This document shows, in pieces, positions 9,350 to 17,965 of a stretch of DNA of 64,000 bases. Origin of the DNA: Synechococcus sp. C9 (GTDB lineage: Bacteria > Cyanobacteriota > Cyanobacteriia > Gloeomargaritales > Gloeomargaritaceae); NCBI RefSeq assembly GCF_022984075.1, contig NZ_JALAAD010000002.1, positions 1 through 64,000 of the forward strand, in the 5' to 3' direction. Every line of letters starts with the position of its first letter. The stretch's first letter is position 1. The translations under genes and the position numbers were made by a program. The notes beneath the pieces were generated by a model. It ran no database searches. It had not been told where the DNA came from and worked only from the letters and a program-made list of their open reading frames with translations.

Positions 9350-9587
9350 TAAGTTGCTCCTTGTAATTACATTTTCTAAAGTAAATTCTATCAATCCTCC
9401 TGAGTATTTGGTGGTAAGCAGAGTTTATATTTAAGCCCGGTAAGGGTTTCAGCTTCCCTAGAAGCAAAAAATGTATTTTCATATACAATATGAATTACAA
9501 ATTTAGGAGAGCTATTTTATCAAAGTCCAAAAGGAGTGATATTAATTAAAAATTGTACTTTAGCCATGAGTAGAACAGATGTCAAGT

Positions 9588-10699
9588 ATCACAAGTGTTG
9601 AATCCTGCAACAAAACTTTACATATTAAGACGGGGAATGACCCGATTTAGCCAATTGACAAAATTCAACTCCTGCCGTATTACAATTTGTATATATCTCA
9701 ACTTGCCTACTAATTTACTCCCGTACATCTGTGGAACTTTTAACAGTTGCAATATCAAATAGACTATTAAAATTACATAAATTTGAATGGTAATCCCATT
9801 CAAATTTTTACTCATCATTTTATCTAACTTCAAGTGCATCTTAAGAAACTTCCATAATACTTCTATTGCCCAGCGTTGTTTGTAGGCTTCTCCTATCTCT
9901 TCATTACTCATTATTTCCTCGGGAACATTGGTAGCTAAATAATATTCTATCTTCTGTTGAACATTCCCAAAACAAATCACTCTTACCTTGTCTTTTCCTG
10001 TAGCGATATGATAGTTTTCATCCCATTTCCAATTAGATTTAATACGGATAATGAAAAGAGTATTATTTTCGATAAATTTATCAAATAATTTGCGACTGCA
10101 AAACCCTCTATCCCCGACTGCAACTCCATTTTCCGGCAACATTCTCATAATCTCTTCACCAAAGTTAATCTCATGTTTCTGCCCAGGACTAATGATTAAA
10201 TGACCAGTGGATTTCGTGTCTTGATTCAAAGTAGTTATTAGCTTTACTTGACGATGGCCTTGGAGCCAAAATAACTTGCTCATCAGTGGTATTACGGTAG
10301 CATCAAAAGGACATAAAACTAGTTTCTTCTCAGGGTGAGCCTTCTCAATGTAATGTAATAATTTATGGTAAAGACCAAGAATAATTTGTGGGTCTCTTGT
10401 CTTGTTGGCCTTAGAAAATGTAGATAAGTCAACCTGAGTGCCTGTATGATTCAATTGGTAAAATAAGTCCCTTAAACTGTTGATTCCTTTGTCTAAAATA
10501 CCAGTAAACCAGATTGAACAAAATAAACGAGAATTTAGAACTGGATAATCATTAGTCGGCAAGTCTTTGAGTAAAAAGTTGACAATCCCCGGAAAAGAGT
10601 TTAATTTCATAGTTAATTGATTTTTAAATTTACAGGGGTAAGGATACCATATTCTGACCCCATTTTTTCTCTCTTTACCTATCGTTCAACACTTCTGAT
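9588..10699 (-). mobile_element. IS4-family insertion sequence
   Basis: The element is bounded by inverted repeats ATCACAAGTGTTGAA (9588-9602) and TTCAACACTTCTGAT (10685-10699), 15 bases with one mismatch. It contains one transposase gene that fills most of its roughly 1.1 kb. Direct target repeats were not clear. Confidence 0.75.
9618..10610 (-). CDS. IS4-family transposase
   Basis: The 330-residue protein carries IS4-type DDE motifs: CPFDATVIPL and VAVGDRGFCSRKLFDKFI, and the YREK signature as YKQRWAIEVLWKFLKMHLK near residue 243. Its length is near normal for short IS4 members and the frame is intact, so it may be active. It cuts and pastes the surrounding IS. Confidence 0.85.
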   Translation of the reverse strand: MKLNSFPGIVNFLLKDLPTNDYPVLNSRLFCSIWFTGILDKGINSLRDLFYQLNHTGTQVDLSTFSKANKTRDPQIILGLYHKLLHYIEKAHPEKKLVLCPFDATVIPLMSKLFWLQGHRQVKLITTLNQDTKSTGHLIISPGQKHEINFGEEIMRMLPENGVAVGDRGFCSRKLFDKFIENNTLFIIRIKSNWKWDENYHIATGKDKVRVICFGNVQQKIEYYLATNVPEEIMSNEEIGEAYKQRWAIEVLWKFLKMHLKLDKMMSKNLNGITIQIYVILIVYLILQLLKVPQMYGSKLVGKLRYIQIVIRQELNFVNWLNRVIPRLNM

Positions 10700-10926
10700 C
10701 CCAATTATTTAGATTAATTCCGTAAGGTATATCTGATAAAAATAAATCTATACTATTGTCTGCCAGTAGAGGCAAATGTTCTCTACAATCCCCAAGAGTA
10801 AGCTGATGGGCATATATGATTTCCCTTATCCCCATCTTTTTCTCTAAAGAGAAAGCAGCCAGAATCTAGTTCCCTCGCCCCTTAGAAAAGGGTTAGAGTA
10901 AGGGCAAATGTAAAATTCATACCTCT

Positions 10927-11151
10927 TGTCATTTCCAGAAATAGAAGCGACATTGCAGAAATAAAAGCGACAGAGGTGAAGGATAGGTTGGTATGAAGGG
11001 CATCCAGTTTGAGTTTTGTCGCATTTATTTATGGTAGATGAATGAGATGTCGCATCTATTTGTAGTAATTTTGTCGCATGTATTTCAGAAGATACCTACT
11101 GAAATCGAAGCCGGATGGGGCAACCTGTCGCATTAATTTCCAAAACTGACA
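10927..11151 (+). repeat. MITE-A copy 1, Tn7-like ends, 5-bp target duplication
   Basis: The 225-bp element starts TGTCATTTCC and ends AAACTGACA, and is flanked on both sides by CCTCT (10922-10926 and 11152-11156). Inside each end lie repeated words of the type GACA-N-GCGACA and TGTCGCATNTATTT, as in arrays of TnsB-type binding sites. TGT...ACA ends, 5-bp duplication and repeated internal sites are features of Tn7/Tn5053/CAST relatives. No coding capacity. Confidence 0.75.
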
Positions 11152-11396
11152 CCTCTGTTCAGCAACGCCGTAAAAACCTTTCTTTTGGGGGTTCGTCATC
11201 AGCAAGCATTATCACTACTTCAAGTTTATGGCTCTGAGCAGTGGGAAGAAGCTCGCAGAAATTACGCGGTTTCAGTTACTAATTGTTGCTAGCCAGAAAT
11301 CAAAATTTGTCCATGATTCCTATAACCTTGCCCGATGGTCAGGCGATTCAGCTTTCGTCAGGTGGTCAAAATATTTTAATTAATTTTCTGCGTACA

Positions 11397-11950
11397 TCTA
11401 GGAGCAGGAACCTGGGGTATATAAGGTTATCGTGTCTAGGAAAGGAGCAAGAACACATAACCATCTTATTAGCGTTTCCTAGACAGGGGCGACTAATGGA
11501 TAATCACTCTAGGCAATCACCCTCTTTATTTATATCTAGGAGCAGGAACCTGGGGTATATAAGGTTATCGTGTCTAGGAAAGGAGCAAGAACACATAACC
11601 ATCTTATTAGCGTTTCCTAGACAGGGGCGACTAATGGATAATCACTCTAGGCAATCACCCTCTTTATTTATATCTAGGAGCAGGAACCTGGGGTATATAA
11701 GGCTATCGTGTCTAGGAAAGGAGCAAGAACACATAACCATCTTATTAGCGTTTCCTAGACAGGGGCGACTAATGGATAATCACTTTAGGCAATCACCCTC
11801 TTTATTTATATCTAGGAGCAGGAACCTGGGGTATATAAGGTTATCGTGTCTAGGAAAGGAGCAAGAACACATAACCATCTTATTAGCGTTTCCTAGACAG
11901 GGGCGACTAATGGATAATCACTCTAGGCAATCACCCTCTTTATTTATATC
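11397..11950 (+). repeat. 138-bp tandem repeat array, four units plus start of a fifth
   Basis: Units begin TCTAGGAGCAGG at 11397, 11535, 11673, 11811 and 11949, exactly 138 bp apart and nearly identical. Because 138 is divisible by three, a frame from 11283 stays open through all units (46 codons each). Each unit holds the inverted pair GTGTCTAGGAAA and TTTCCTAGACAG. The fifth unit is split by MITE-B2 after its first TCTA. A second short array lies at 16374-16550. Confidence 0.9.
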
Positions 11951-12053
11951 TATAGCCAGGTAGGTTAAGGTTGTCGCCTTAAGATTCTGGGAAACCAATG
12001 TGGGGCTACGCCCAGCGACCCATATCATGCCAACCTTTGCCTGCTTAGCTATA
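11951..12053 (+). repeat. MITE-B copy 2 inserted in the 138-bp array
   Basis: It is nearly identical to 2011-2113. It sits inside the sequence TCTAGGAGCAGG of the fifth 138-bp unit, which reads TCTA, then the element, then TAGGAGCAGG, so the TA target duplication is plain. Confidence 0.85.
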
Positions 12054-12075
12054 GGAGCAGGAACCTGGGGTATAT

Positions 12076-12991
12076 AGAACCCATTTGAGATTTCAAGGAG
12101 GAGATGCGAGACGCTTCACCATAAGGCGAATAAAACATAGGTTTATTTTGGTGACGGCATGGGTCAGAGTTCGTTCAAAGTTCTTGACCAGACTCTTGCA
12201 CCGCTCCATCCAAGCATTCGACCGCTCAATTACCCACCTGGCTGTCACAGGCACAAAGCCTGATTTCTTTTGTTTTGACGGCTTCGTTGACAATTCAAAG
12301 CGGATTTTAGTCATAATTTCTGGATAAATCTGCTCCAATTCTTTGATTAAAAAGTTAATATGATACCCCCGGTCTAACAAAATCGTAATTTTGGGAATCG
12401 TCACCGGCTTGGCTCTAAAATAATCCATATTTAGGGTCAGCATTTCCACTAATCCCACATCATCCGATACATGGGCAGGCGTACAATGAGTGAAAAAAGG
12501 AAACCCAAGGGTATCTACAGCTAGATGTCGCTTGATACCATTAGTGGCTTTGTAGAAACAATATCCTTTAGAATCAATACTCGCATTACAAGTATTTTTT
12601 ACCGCTTGGGAGTCAATGATGATTAGGGTTGTCCATTGGGATTTTTTTTTACCTGTTCTCGTACTTGTTGGTGTAATCGGTGTATCAACTCGGTCAATAC
12701 TCCAGCGGCTCGCCATTGTTTATAGTGCCAGTAAACAGTTGAATAAGGGGGTAAGTCTCTAGGTAAGTCGCACCAATTACAACCATTTTTGAGTTGATAC
12801 AAGATGCCATTAATGATTTGTCTATTTGTCCATTTTGGGGGACGAGTTTTTTTCTTGTTAGGTAGCAATTCCAATAACAGCGGTTCAACAATCTCCCATT
12901 CTGCATCACTAAGGTCGCTGGAATACGCCATAACTATCTCCACTAAGTCCATGCAATTTCTCTATATTCTATAAGATGTCAAATGGGTTCT
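12076..12991 (-). mobile_element. IS5-family insertion sequence
   Basis: Perfect 13-bp inverted ends AGAACCCATTTGA (12076-12088) and TCAAATGGGTTCT (12979-12991) enclose a two-frame transposase. It interrupts the region just after the broken fifth 138-bp unit. Size (about 0.9 kb) and frame structure fit the small IS5 groups that use frameshifting. Confidence 0.8.
12093..12952 (-). CDS. IS5-family transposase, made by -1 frameshift
   Basis: The upstream frame (12952-12623, 109 aa) opens MAYSSDLSDAEWEIVEPLL, the DUF4096-type N-terminal domain. The downstream frame (to 12093) holds the DDE core, with SQAVKNT, a DRGYHIN block and WVIERSNAWMERCK. They overlap at a run of nine A (12642-12650, coding strand). 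There the first frame reads GTA AAA AAA and the second GGT AAA AAA, a -1 relation typical of programmed frameshifting. Both parts look intact, so the element may be functional. Confidence 0.8.
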
Positions 12992-13387
12992 ATAAGGAGA
13001 TTGGGAACCGCACCTATATCTTTGTTATTGATGATGTGAAAGTATTGCTAGTAAATAATGGCTCGTCCTTACAATTGAGAGCCGCTTTTAATGGCAATCA
13101 TTAACTTAGTAAAGCTAATGAGTGGAACGAGACAAAGCGTTTCACTCGATGCTATGTTGAATCGGATTGATCTATTGTTCTTGAGGCTGATTAATCATTT
13201 GATGTTGGATTTACTATTGAAAATTTAGCCAACTTCTTACAAATCTTTAGAGTATCACTTCAAACTTTTTGTTCAGAAGTTTTGTAGTTGCCTTTTCTGG
13301 CGCAACCTTTGAAACAGGTTCATGCTTTATCTACTCCTCCTGATTTTGCTAAAATTGTGGAAAGAGTTTTGTTTTCTGCGAGGGACT

Positions 13388-13618
13388 ATGCGTTCAATCG
13401 AGCAACTAACTGAAGAAATACTGTCCCTGCCTAGCGAGTTAAGAGCGCTCTTGGCTGACAAGTTAGTGGAAAGCTTGGAGTTCGATACCGACCCAACGAT
13501 TCAGGCAGTTTGGGTAACTGAAGCCAAGCGTCGGAGAGATGAGGTGCGAAATGGTTCTGTTCAACCAATTTCAGGCGAAGATGCTTTAGCGCAAGTCAGA
13601 CGGCTGATTGAGCGATGA
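13388..13618 (+). CDS. Addiction-module antitoxin (PF09720-like)
   Basis: The ATG at 13388 opens a 76-residue protein with the pattern SIEQLTEEILSLPSELRALL and LADKLVESL, typical of the short helical antitoxins that pair with RelE/ParE toxins. It overlaps the toxin start by four bases (ATGA). The pair ends 16 bases before an attC-like site, so it looks like a gene cassette. Confidence 0.8.
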   Translation: MRSIEQLTEEILSLPSELRALLADKLVESLEFDTDPTIQAVWVTEAKRRRDEVRNGSVQPISGEDALAQVRRLIER

Positions 13619-13905
13619 GGTATGTATTTCATCCTGAAGCGTTGAATGAATATGCCGAAGCAGTTCAGTACTACACAGAGCAGAGAGTTGAGGTTGCTCA
13701 AGCGTTCATAAACGCAATTGAGAATGCAGTTTATCGGATCAGGGAGTCTCCAACCCGTTATGCGGCAATTGATGAAGATGTTCGACGATGTATGGCGCGC
13801 AAGTTTCCTTATGGTGTTCTCTACACAATTGAGCAAGATTACATTCTGATTCTGGCGATCATGCATTGCAGCCGTAAGCCTGGGTACTGGAAAAGTCGCA
13901 AGTAA
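13615..13905 (+). CDS. RelE/ParE-family toxin
   Basis: The 96-residue protein matches the RelE/ParE fold: FHPEALNEYAEAVQYY at the N-terminus, a central RIRESPTRYA with conserved Arg, RRCMARKFPYGVLYTIE and the terminal strand ILILAIMHCSRKPGYW. It is full-length and follows its antitoxin with an ATGA overlap. The action (mRNA cleavage or gyrase inhibition) cannot be told from sequence alone. Confidence 0.85.
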   Translation: MRYVFHPEALNEYAEAVQYYTEQRVEVAQAFINAIENAVYRIRESPTRYAAIDEDVRRCMARKFPYGVLYTIEQDYILILAIMHCSRKPGYWKSRK

Positions 13906-13920
13906 TTGAAGCTGCCAGCC

Positions 13921-14006
13921 GCCTAACACTGCGCTGCAACGGACGGAACAGAAATCCCGGTTGAGTCCCAAGGGTAATTTGCCGCCGTTGAGCTTCACCG
14001 TTATGT
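13921..14006 (+). other. attC-like site 1 (integron cassette site)
   Basis: Left core GCCTAAC (fits RYYYAAC) and right core GTTATGT bracket 86 bases. Inside, GCTGCAACGG pairs with CCGTTGAGC leaving one extra unpaired G, which matches the extrahelical base that polarises attC folding. It lies 16 bases after the RelE-type toxin gene. Confidence 0.6.
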
Positions 14007-14098
14007 TGCCAGAGCCAGAGTTGTGCTTAGTCAGGGTTATTGGTGAAGGGGCGCTGGGGTTGGTGGGTAGTGCAGGCGATCAGTGAAAAATTTACACA

Positions 14099-14189
14099 AC
14101 ATAACAAATCACTGCACCCGACTTGGAGCTACGCTACACTTTAGTCATTACCCAAAACTACTGGTGGCGCGTGAGTTCAACCGTTATGT
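14099..14189 (+). other. attC-like site 2
   Basis: ACATAAC at the left and GTTATGT at the right are perfect inverses, 91 bases apart. Inner arms are ACTGCACCCG and CGCGTGAGT, again with one extra base on the left arm. The 92 bases between sites 1 and 2 (14007-14098) contain no gene. The next PIN gene starts 47 bases downstream. Confidence 0.6.
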
Positions 14190-14235
14190 GTCAGAATAAA
14201 TTTAAGTAGTTCAACATAAGTACATATATAAAGTT

Positions 14236-14679
14236 GTGCAGAAAGTTTATTTAGACCTCTGTAGTCTTCAAAGACCACTTAATACTAGGACCCAGATCAG
14301 GATAGCTATGGAAGCAGAAGCAGTTTTGGGTATAATAAAATTATGGGAACTAAGACAACTAGAGCTTGTTGCCTCTCAGTCTCTGTTATTTGAAGCAAAC
14401 CAAAATACAAATCCCGTGAGAAAATCTTACACCCTAGAAATACTGCAAAAGGTAGATCAATTTATTGACTTGAGTGATCAAATAGAAAATCGCTCAAGGA
14501 AATTTGTTGATATGGGAGTCAAGCCGATGGATTCGCTACATTTAGCATCTGCAATAGAAGCAAAAGCAGACTATTTTTGTACCTGTGATGATAGGTTTCT
14601 AAAAAGGGCAAAACTTCTTGACACAGAACCAACCAAAGTATTTAGTCCCTTAGAGCTTGCTTTGGAGTTAAATCTATGA
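14236..14679 (+). CDS. PIN-domain toxin
   Basis: This starts at GTG 14236 with KVYLDLCSLQRPLN, the first acidic PIN motif in the form common to cyanobacterial type II toxins. The second motif is MDSLHLASAIEAKADYF and the third TCDDRFLKRAK. Its 147 residues are full length. The putative antitoxin follows with a four-base overlap. The pair lies between two attC-like sites, as a cassette. RNase function is inferred. Confidence 0.75.
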   Translation: MQKVYLDLCSLQRPLNTRTQIRIAMEAEAVLGIIKLWELRQLELVASQSLLFEANQNTNPVRKSYTLEILQKVDQFIDLSDQIENRSRKFVDMGVKPMDSLHLASAIEAKADYFCTCDDRFLKRAKLLDTEPTKVFSPLELALELNL

Positions 14680-14873
14680 CAATTCAGACAACTTCCTTGT
14701 ATCAATTAACCCAACAAGCAATCCATATTCTTGTCAAAGAAGTTGGAGTCGCTGATACCCTAAGGTTTATTAGTCAGTTTTCTACAGGTTACGGCAACTA
14801 TACAGAAGAAAGAGAAGAGTTATTTAGAGATATTTCATTAGATGAGATAATTTCCCAAATAAGGAACACATAA
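14676..14873 (+). CDS. Putative antitoxin of the PIN pair
   Basis: This 65-residue helical protein has LYQLTQQAIHILVKEVGVAD and an acidic tail (LFRDISLDEIISQI), a pattern seen in small partners of PIN toxins. It overlaps the toxin stop and its own stop runs into the left core of attC-like site 3, as expected for a compact cassette. Confidence 0.6.
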   Translation: MTIQTTSLYQLTQQAIHILVKEVGVADTLRFISQFSTGYGNYTEEREELFRDISLDEIISQIRNT

Positions 14874-14953
14874 CAAATCACTGCACCTGCTCGTATGCTA
14901 GACTTTCCACATTATCCAAAGTTACTGACAGCGGGTGAGTTCAACCGCTGTAC
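14868..14953 (+). other. attC-like site 3, right core degenerate
   Basis: The left core ACATAAC and left arm ACTGCACCTG are intact. The right arm GCGGGTGAGT is present, but the right core reads GCTGTAC instead of GTTATGT. This damaged core would be expected to recombine poorly. Confidence 0.5.
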
Positions 14954-15007
14954 TGCTAGGGTACTCAAATTCCCTCAAAGCAAAGCAAGGCTTCAGTAGC
15001 TTCATAT

Positions 15008-15351
15008 TAATTTCAAACAAGCTTGCGACATTCGCCTTTACCCGCAAACCTTGTCTTAGGAGGGGATAGAACGATTGCAAATATATAAAAATGTCGCATT
15101 CTAAATCAAAATGCCTATAATTTTGGACAATGCACCGATTCATCGTAAGAAACGCATTCGAGAATTAGTGACAGCGGCGGGGCATATCGTATTATTTTTG
15201 CCAACTTATTCCCCAGACCTCAATGATATTGAGCATGACTTCAGCGCATTAAAAAAATTGAGGATGTACGCTCCCCCTGACACCACCATTGATGAAGTCA
15301 TCCATAATTATTGCACAAGTTAGTGTCGCATTCTAAACCGAAATGACTATA
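15008..15351 (+). mobile_element. IS630 remnant, internally deleted
   Basis: The left end TAATTTCAAACAAGCTTGCG and the right end AAATGACTATA match the ends of MITE-E (25415-25525, 38590-38706). Between them only the 3' part of an IS630 transposase remains. It is therefore a candidate parent of the MITE-E family. Confidence 0.65.
15111..15323 (+). pseudogene. IS630-family transposase, C-terminal fragment
   Basis: About 70 residues carry the DDE_3 hallmark: PIILDNAPIHRKKRI, then FLPTYSPDLNDIEHDFSALK with the final catalytic Glu position reading as DIEH. The N-terminal two thirds are missing. It cannot catalyse transposition. Confidence 0.8.
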
Positions 15352-15418
15352 TTTTTAGAGATGCCCTTTATCCAAATTTAAGTGCATCTTTAGCGCCTTT
15401 CAAAGCAGTTCAATTTAA

Positions 15419-15781
15419 TTAACTTAATGCCAGGATAGCGTCATGAAATTTACCAACGATATTCAAATGCGATCCCAAACCATTCCCTACCTTGGGATGT
15501 CCATTGAACACGCTATCACCAAGGCAGAAAACCGGACAGCCAAAAATCCGTGGTAGTTTCTCCGGGAGTATGCGGATGTAGGGTTCATAGAGAATGGGTG
15601 GCTCAATATGCGATCCTTTTTGAGTATCACGCTCTCGGATTTGTTCAAAAAAATCTAAAATCCGCTGATCCAGGTGCAAATCCCTCCCATGCGCCATCAT
15701 AAACGAGTGTAAGTCAGTTTTTTGGGTAAGAAAACGACCCAGTTGGTGATAATCGGCGGGGGAAAGATTAATTAAAATCAA
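15419..15781 (-). CDS. Hypothetical protein (120 aa)
   Basis: The frame begins ILINLSPADYHQLGRFL, which loosely resembles the small helical adaptor (effector-associated) domains of cyanobacterial conflict systems. The C-terminal half (residues 60-120) looks unlike a natural domain and may be out of frame. No confident family. It lies between an IS630 remnant and MITE-A copy 2. Confidence 0.3.
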   Translation of the reverse strand: MILINLSPADYHQLGRFLTQKTDLHSFMMAHGRDLHLDQRILDFFEQIRERDTQKGSHIEPPILYEPYIRILPEKLPRIFGCPVFCLGDSVFNGHPKVGNGLGSHLNIVGKFHDAILALS

Positions 15782-15903
15782 AAGGCTATTAAGTTCCCTG
15801 CGAAGTTTACCAAGTCAAACATAAATCAAGCCATCACTATTGTCTTTTTGGACATGAGTCAAAAGATGATCATAAAGCTCTAAGGGTACATTGGTGAGCT
15901 TAA

Positions 15904-16128
15904 TGTCATTTCCAGAAATAGAAGCGACATTGCAGAAATAAAAGCGACAGAGGTGAAGGATAGGTTGGTATGAAGGGCATCCAGTTTGAGTTTTGTCGCA
16001 TTTATTTATGGTAGATGAATGAGATGTCGCATCTATTTGTAGTAATTTTGTCGCATGTATTTCAGAAGATACCTACTGAAATCGAAGCCGGATGGGGCAA
16101 CCTGTCGCATTAATTTCCAAAACTGACA
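15904..16128 (+). repeat. MITE-A copy 2
   Basis: It is the same 225 bp as 10927-11151. The right flank is again CCTCT, continuing with the same following sequence as copy 1, but the left flank is CTTAA. The copy therefore came as part of a longer duplication (about 647 bp, offset 4977) and not by independent transposition. Confidence 0.85.
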
Positions 16129-16373
16129 CCTCTGTTCAGCAACGCCGTAAAAACCTTTCTTTTGGGGGTTCGTCATCAGCAAGCATTATCACTACTTCAA
16201 GTTTATGGCTCTGAGCAGTGGGAAGAAGCTCGCAGAAATTACGCGGTTTCAGTTACTAATTGTTGCTAGCCAGAAATCAAAATTTGTCCATGATTCCTAT
16301 AACCTTGCCCGATGGTCAGGCGATTCAGCTTTCGTCAGGTGGTCAAAATATTTTAATTAATTTTCTGCGTACA

Positions 16374-16550
16374 TCTAGGAGCAGGAACCTGGGGTATATA
16401 AGGTTATCGTGTCTAGGAAAGGAGCAAGAACACATAACCATCTTATTAGCGTTTCCTAGACAGGGGCGACTAATGGATAATCACTCTAGGCAATCACCCT
16501 CTTTATTTATATCTAGGAGCAGGAAGCTGGGGTATATAAGGCTATCGTGT
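16374..16550 (+). repeat. 138-bp repeat, second locus (one full and one partial unit)
   Basis: Units start at 16374 and 16512, 138 bp apart. They continue the duplication that begins with MITE-A copy 2. The partial unit stops at GTGTC, directly before the PIN gene, so this repeat now supplies the upstream region of that gene. Confidence 0.85.
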
Positions 16551-16552
16551 CG

Positions 16553-16855
16553 ATGAGATTTTTGCTAGACACAAATGTTGTAATTTACTTACAAAAAGGC
16601 GTTCTGAACGAATCTCTACCACCAGCATTCTATAGTATTTCTATAATTACGGAGATGGAACTACTGTCTTATCCAATGTTGAGCGATGAGGATATAAACT
16701 GGCTACATAGGTTTATTGGTTTGACCAAGGAAGTAAAAGAATTAGCTATAGAGTTAAGGCGCAGTCATAAATTAAGACTTCCTGATGCGATCGTTGCGGC
16801 TTCAGCATTACTCTATGATGCGGTGTTACTGTCTAATGAAAATCGTGGTTCATAA
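16553..16855 (+). CDS. PIN-domain toxin, C-terminally truncated
   Basis: The ATG at 16553 opens MRFLLDTNVVIYLQKG (first PIN Asp). SIITEMELLSYP and the second motif LRLPDAIVAASALLYDAVLL follow, and it stops abruptly at LLSNENRGS just where the last acidic motif should come. A DUF2283 frame starts within its end. The 5' boundary is the 138-bp repeat, so its native promoter is gone. Probably inactive. Confidence 0.6.
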   Translation: MRFLLDTNVVIYLQKGVLNESLPPAFYSISIITEMELLSYPMLSDEDINWLHRFIGLTKEVKELAIELRRSHKLRLPDAIVAASALLYDAVLLSNENRGS

Positions 16856-17033
16856 GGAAGATGATGCTCTTTATATTCGTCTTGATGATGGCGAAATTGT
16901 CGAGTCTGAAGAGGTGAGTGAAGGTATCATCTTAGACTTTAACAGTGATGGGAAAGTTATTGGGATTGAAATACTTTTTTTGAGTCAGCGAAGCCCTGAT
17001 ACCTTGAAAAAAATCATGTTGGAGGCTGTTTAA
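16836..17033 (+). CDS. DUF2283 protein
   Basis: The ATG at 16836 opens KIVVHKEDDALYIRLDDGEI and then SEEVSEGIILDFNSDGKVIG, the signature of DUF2283, a small beta-rich protein usually encoded beside DUF4258 as a TA-like pair. It overlaps the truncated PIN gene in another frame. The partner is missing here. Confidence 0.75.
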   Translation: MKIVVHKEDDALYIRLDDGEIVESEEVSEGIILDFNSDGKVIGIEILFLSQRSPDTLKKIMLEAV

Positions 17034-17108
17034 TAGATGGCTCAACTAGGTCAGGGTTGAAGTTTGATATAATCTAATCAACTCTCTTTGATGATCTGGA
17101 TTAGCTCT

Positions 17109-17351
17109 ATGCAGATATTGATTGACATAACTGATCCCCTCTCCCCTGAAGAGTTGGATAGCATCATTGCCAAGATTAAGAACCAACTGGAGGCAGTGGC
17201 TCACTCTATTGAAATAGCAGGCAGACCCAACCATCAGTCAGAGCCAAAGAATAATGAAGGTATAAAGAAGCTATTAGATTGGTGCGATCGTCACAAAGTG
17301 TTAGTAGATGACCTTAATCTGCCAAGTAGAGAAGAACGAAATGCAAGGTAA
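17109..17351 (+). CDS. Antitoxin-like small protein
   Basis: From the ATG at 17109 the protein reads MQILIDITDPLSPEELDSII and ends with a helix and tail (LLDWCDRHKVLVDDL, PSREERNAR) typical of small antitoxins that precede PIN toxins. The remains of a PIN start overlap its end. Partner lost. Confidence 0.5.
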   Translation: MQILIDITDPLSPEELDSIIAKIKNQLEAVAHSIEIAGRPNHQSEPKNNEGIKKLLDWCDRHKVLVDDLNLPSREERNAR

Positions 17352-17379
17352 ATCTTTTGTTGATACTAAGATTCTTTAA
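17341..17379 (+). pseudogene. PIN toxin N-terminal stub
   Basis: A 12-codon frame reads MQGKSFVDTKIL then stop, overlapping the antitoxin-like gene by 11 bases. This matches the start of PIN toxins (SFVDTNIL) before truncation. Too short to function. Confidence 0.5.
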
Positions 17380-17448
17380 TTATTTCTACTGCCCTGAGTG
17401 CTGATTGCTATAGGGTAATTACTGAAGATTTACAAGACCAGCAAGTTA

Positions 17449-17934
17449 TTGTTTATCAAGATAAACGAGTTCAAATCGTTAATCCTTTTTAGAGGAATGC
17501 TCTATGTATTGACTGCTGGTAAAACATTTATTCTTGGTTATACAGATGAGAATTTTGGAGTATTTCAAGATTTACCTGTGATTATATTTGACGATTTTAC
17601 GACAGCTAGTAGATTCATAGATTTTCCATTCAAAGTAAAATCATCTGCGATGAAGATGTTAAAAGCAAAAAGTAAGGAAGTAAATCTTAGGTTAGTTTAT
17701 GAACTAATGCAATTGATTGATTTCACAGTTGCAGATCACAAACGACATTGGATTAGTGAATATCAAAATCTTGAGATTGCAATTCCAGATTCACAAGAAC
17801 AACAAGCGATCGCTCAAGTTCTTTCAGATATGGATAGCGAGATTACTGCCTTAGAGCAACGGCGAGACAAGACAAAGGCACTCAAGCAGGGCATGATGCA
17901 AGCACTTCTTACGGGGCGGATTAGACTACACTAA
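17449..17934 (+). pseudogene. hsdS: Type I restriction specificity subunit HsdS, C-terminal fragment
   Basis: The end of this frame carries the HsdS conserved region: IPDSQEQQAIAQVLSDMD then EITALEQRRDKTKALKQG and MMQALLTGRIRL. The part before it (LPVIIFDDFTTASRFIDFPF) resembles the second target-recognition domain. The first recognition domain and central spacer are missing, and no hsdM or hsdR is seen. Acts, when whole, as the DNA-recognition subunit of the type I complex. Confidence 0.8.
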
Positions 17935-17965
17935 GAAACTACAATCACTTACGGAGAAAAATACC

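Larger units (their letters stand above)
11159..13104 (+). pseudogene. Unidentified gene split by repeats, a MITE and IS5
   Basis: A coding-like segment runs from about 11159 to 11396, ending near TLPDGQAIQLSSGGQN and ILINFLR. It then runs into the 138-bp tandem units. After MITE-B2 and IS5 another segment (about 12988-13104) reads KEIGNRTYIFVIDDVKVLL to a stop. I infer one disrupted gene but cannot prove the halves belong together. No family is recognised. The 283 bases from 13105 to 13387 hold nothing I can support. Confidence 0.3.

Noticed and set aside
11283-11963. A 226-residue repeat protein encoded by the 138-bp array
   Set aside because: The frame stays open only because 138 is a multiple of three. 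It has no start context or family, and MITE and IS5 insertions are tolerated, so I treat it as a DNA repeat.
10927-16128. A complete CAST (type V-K) element between MITE-A copies 1 and 2
   Set aside because: The copies are in direct, not inverted, orientation and no tnsB, tnsC, tniQ or cas12k lies between them.
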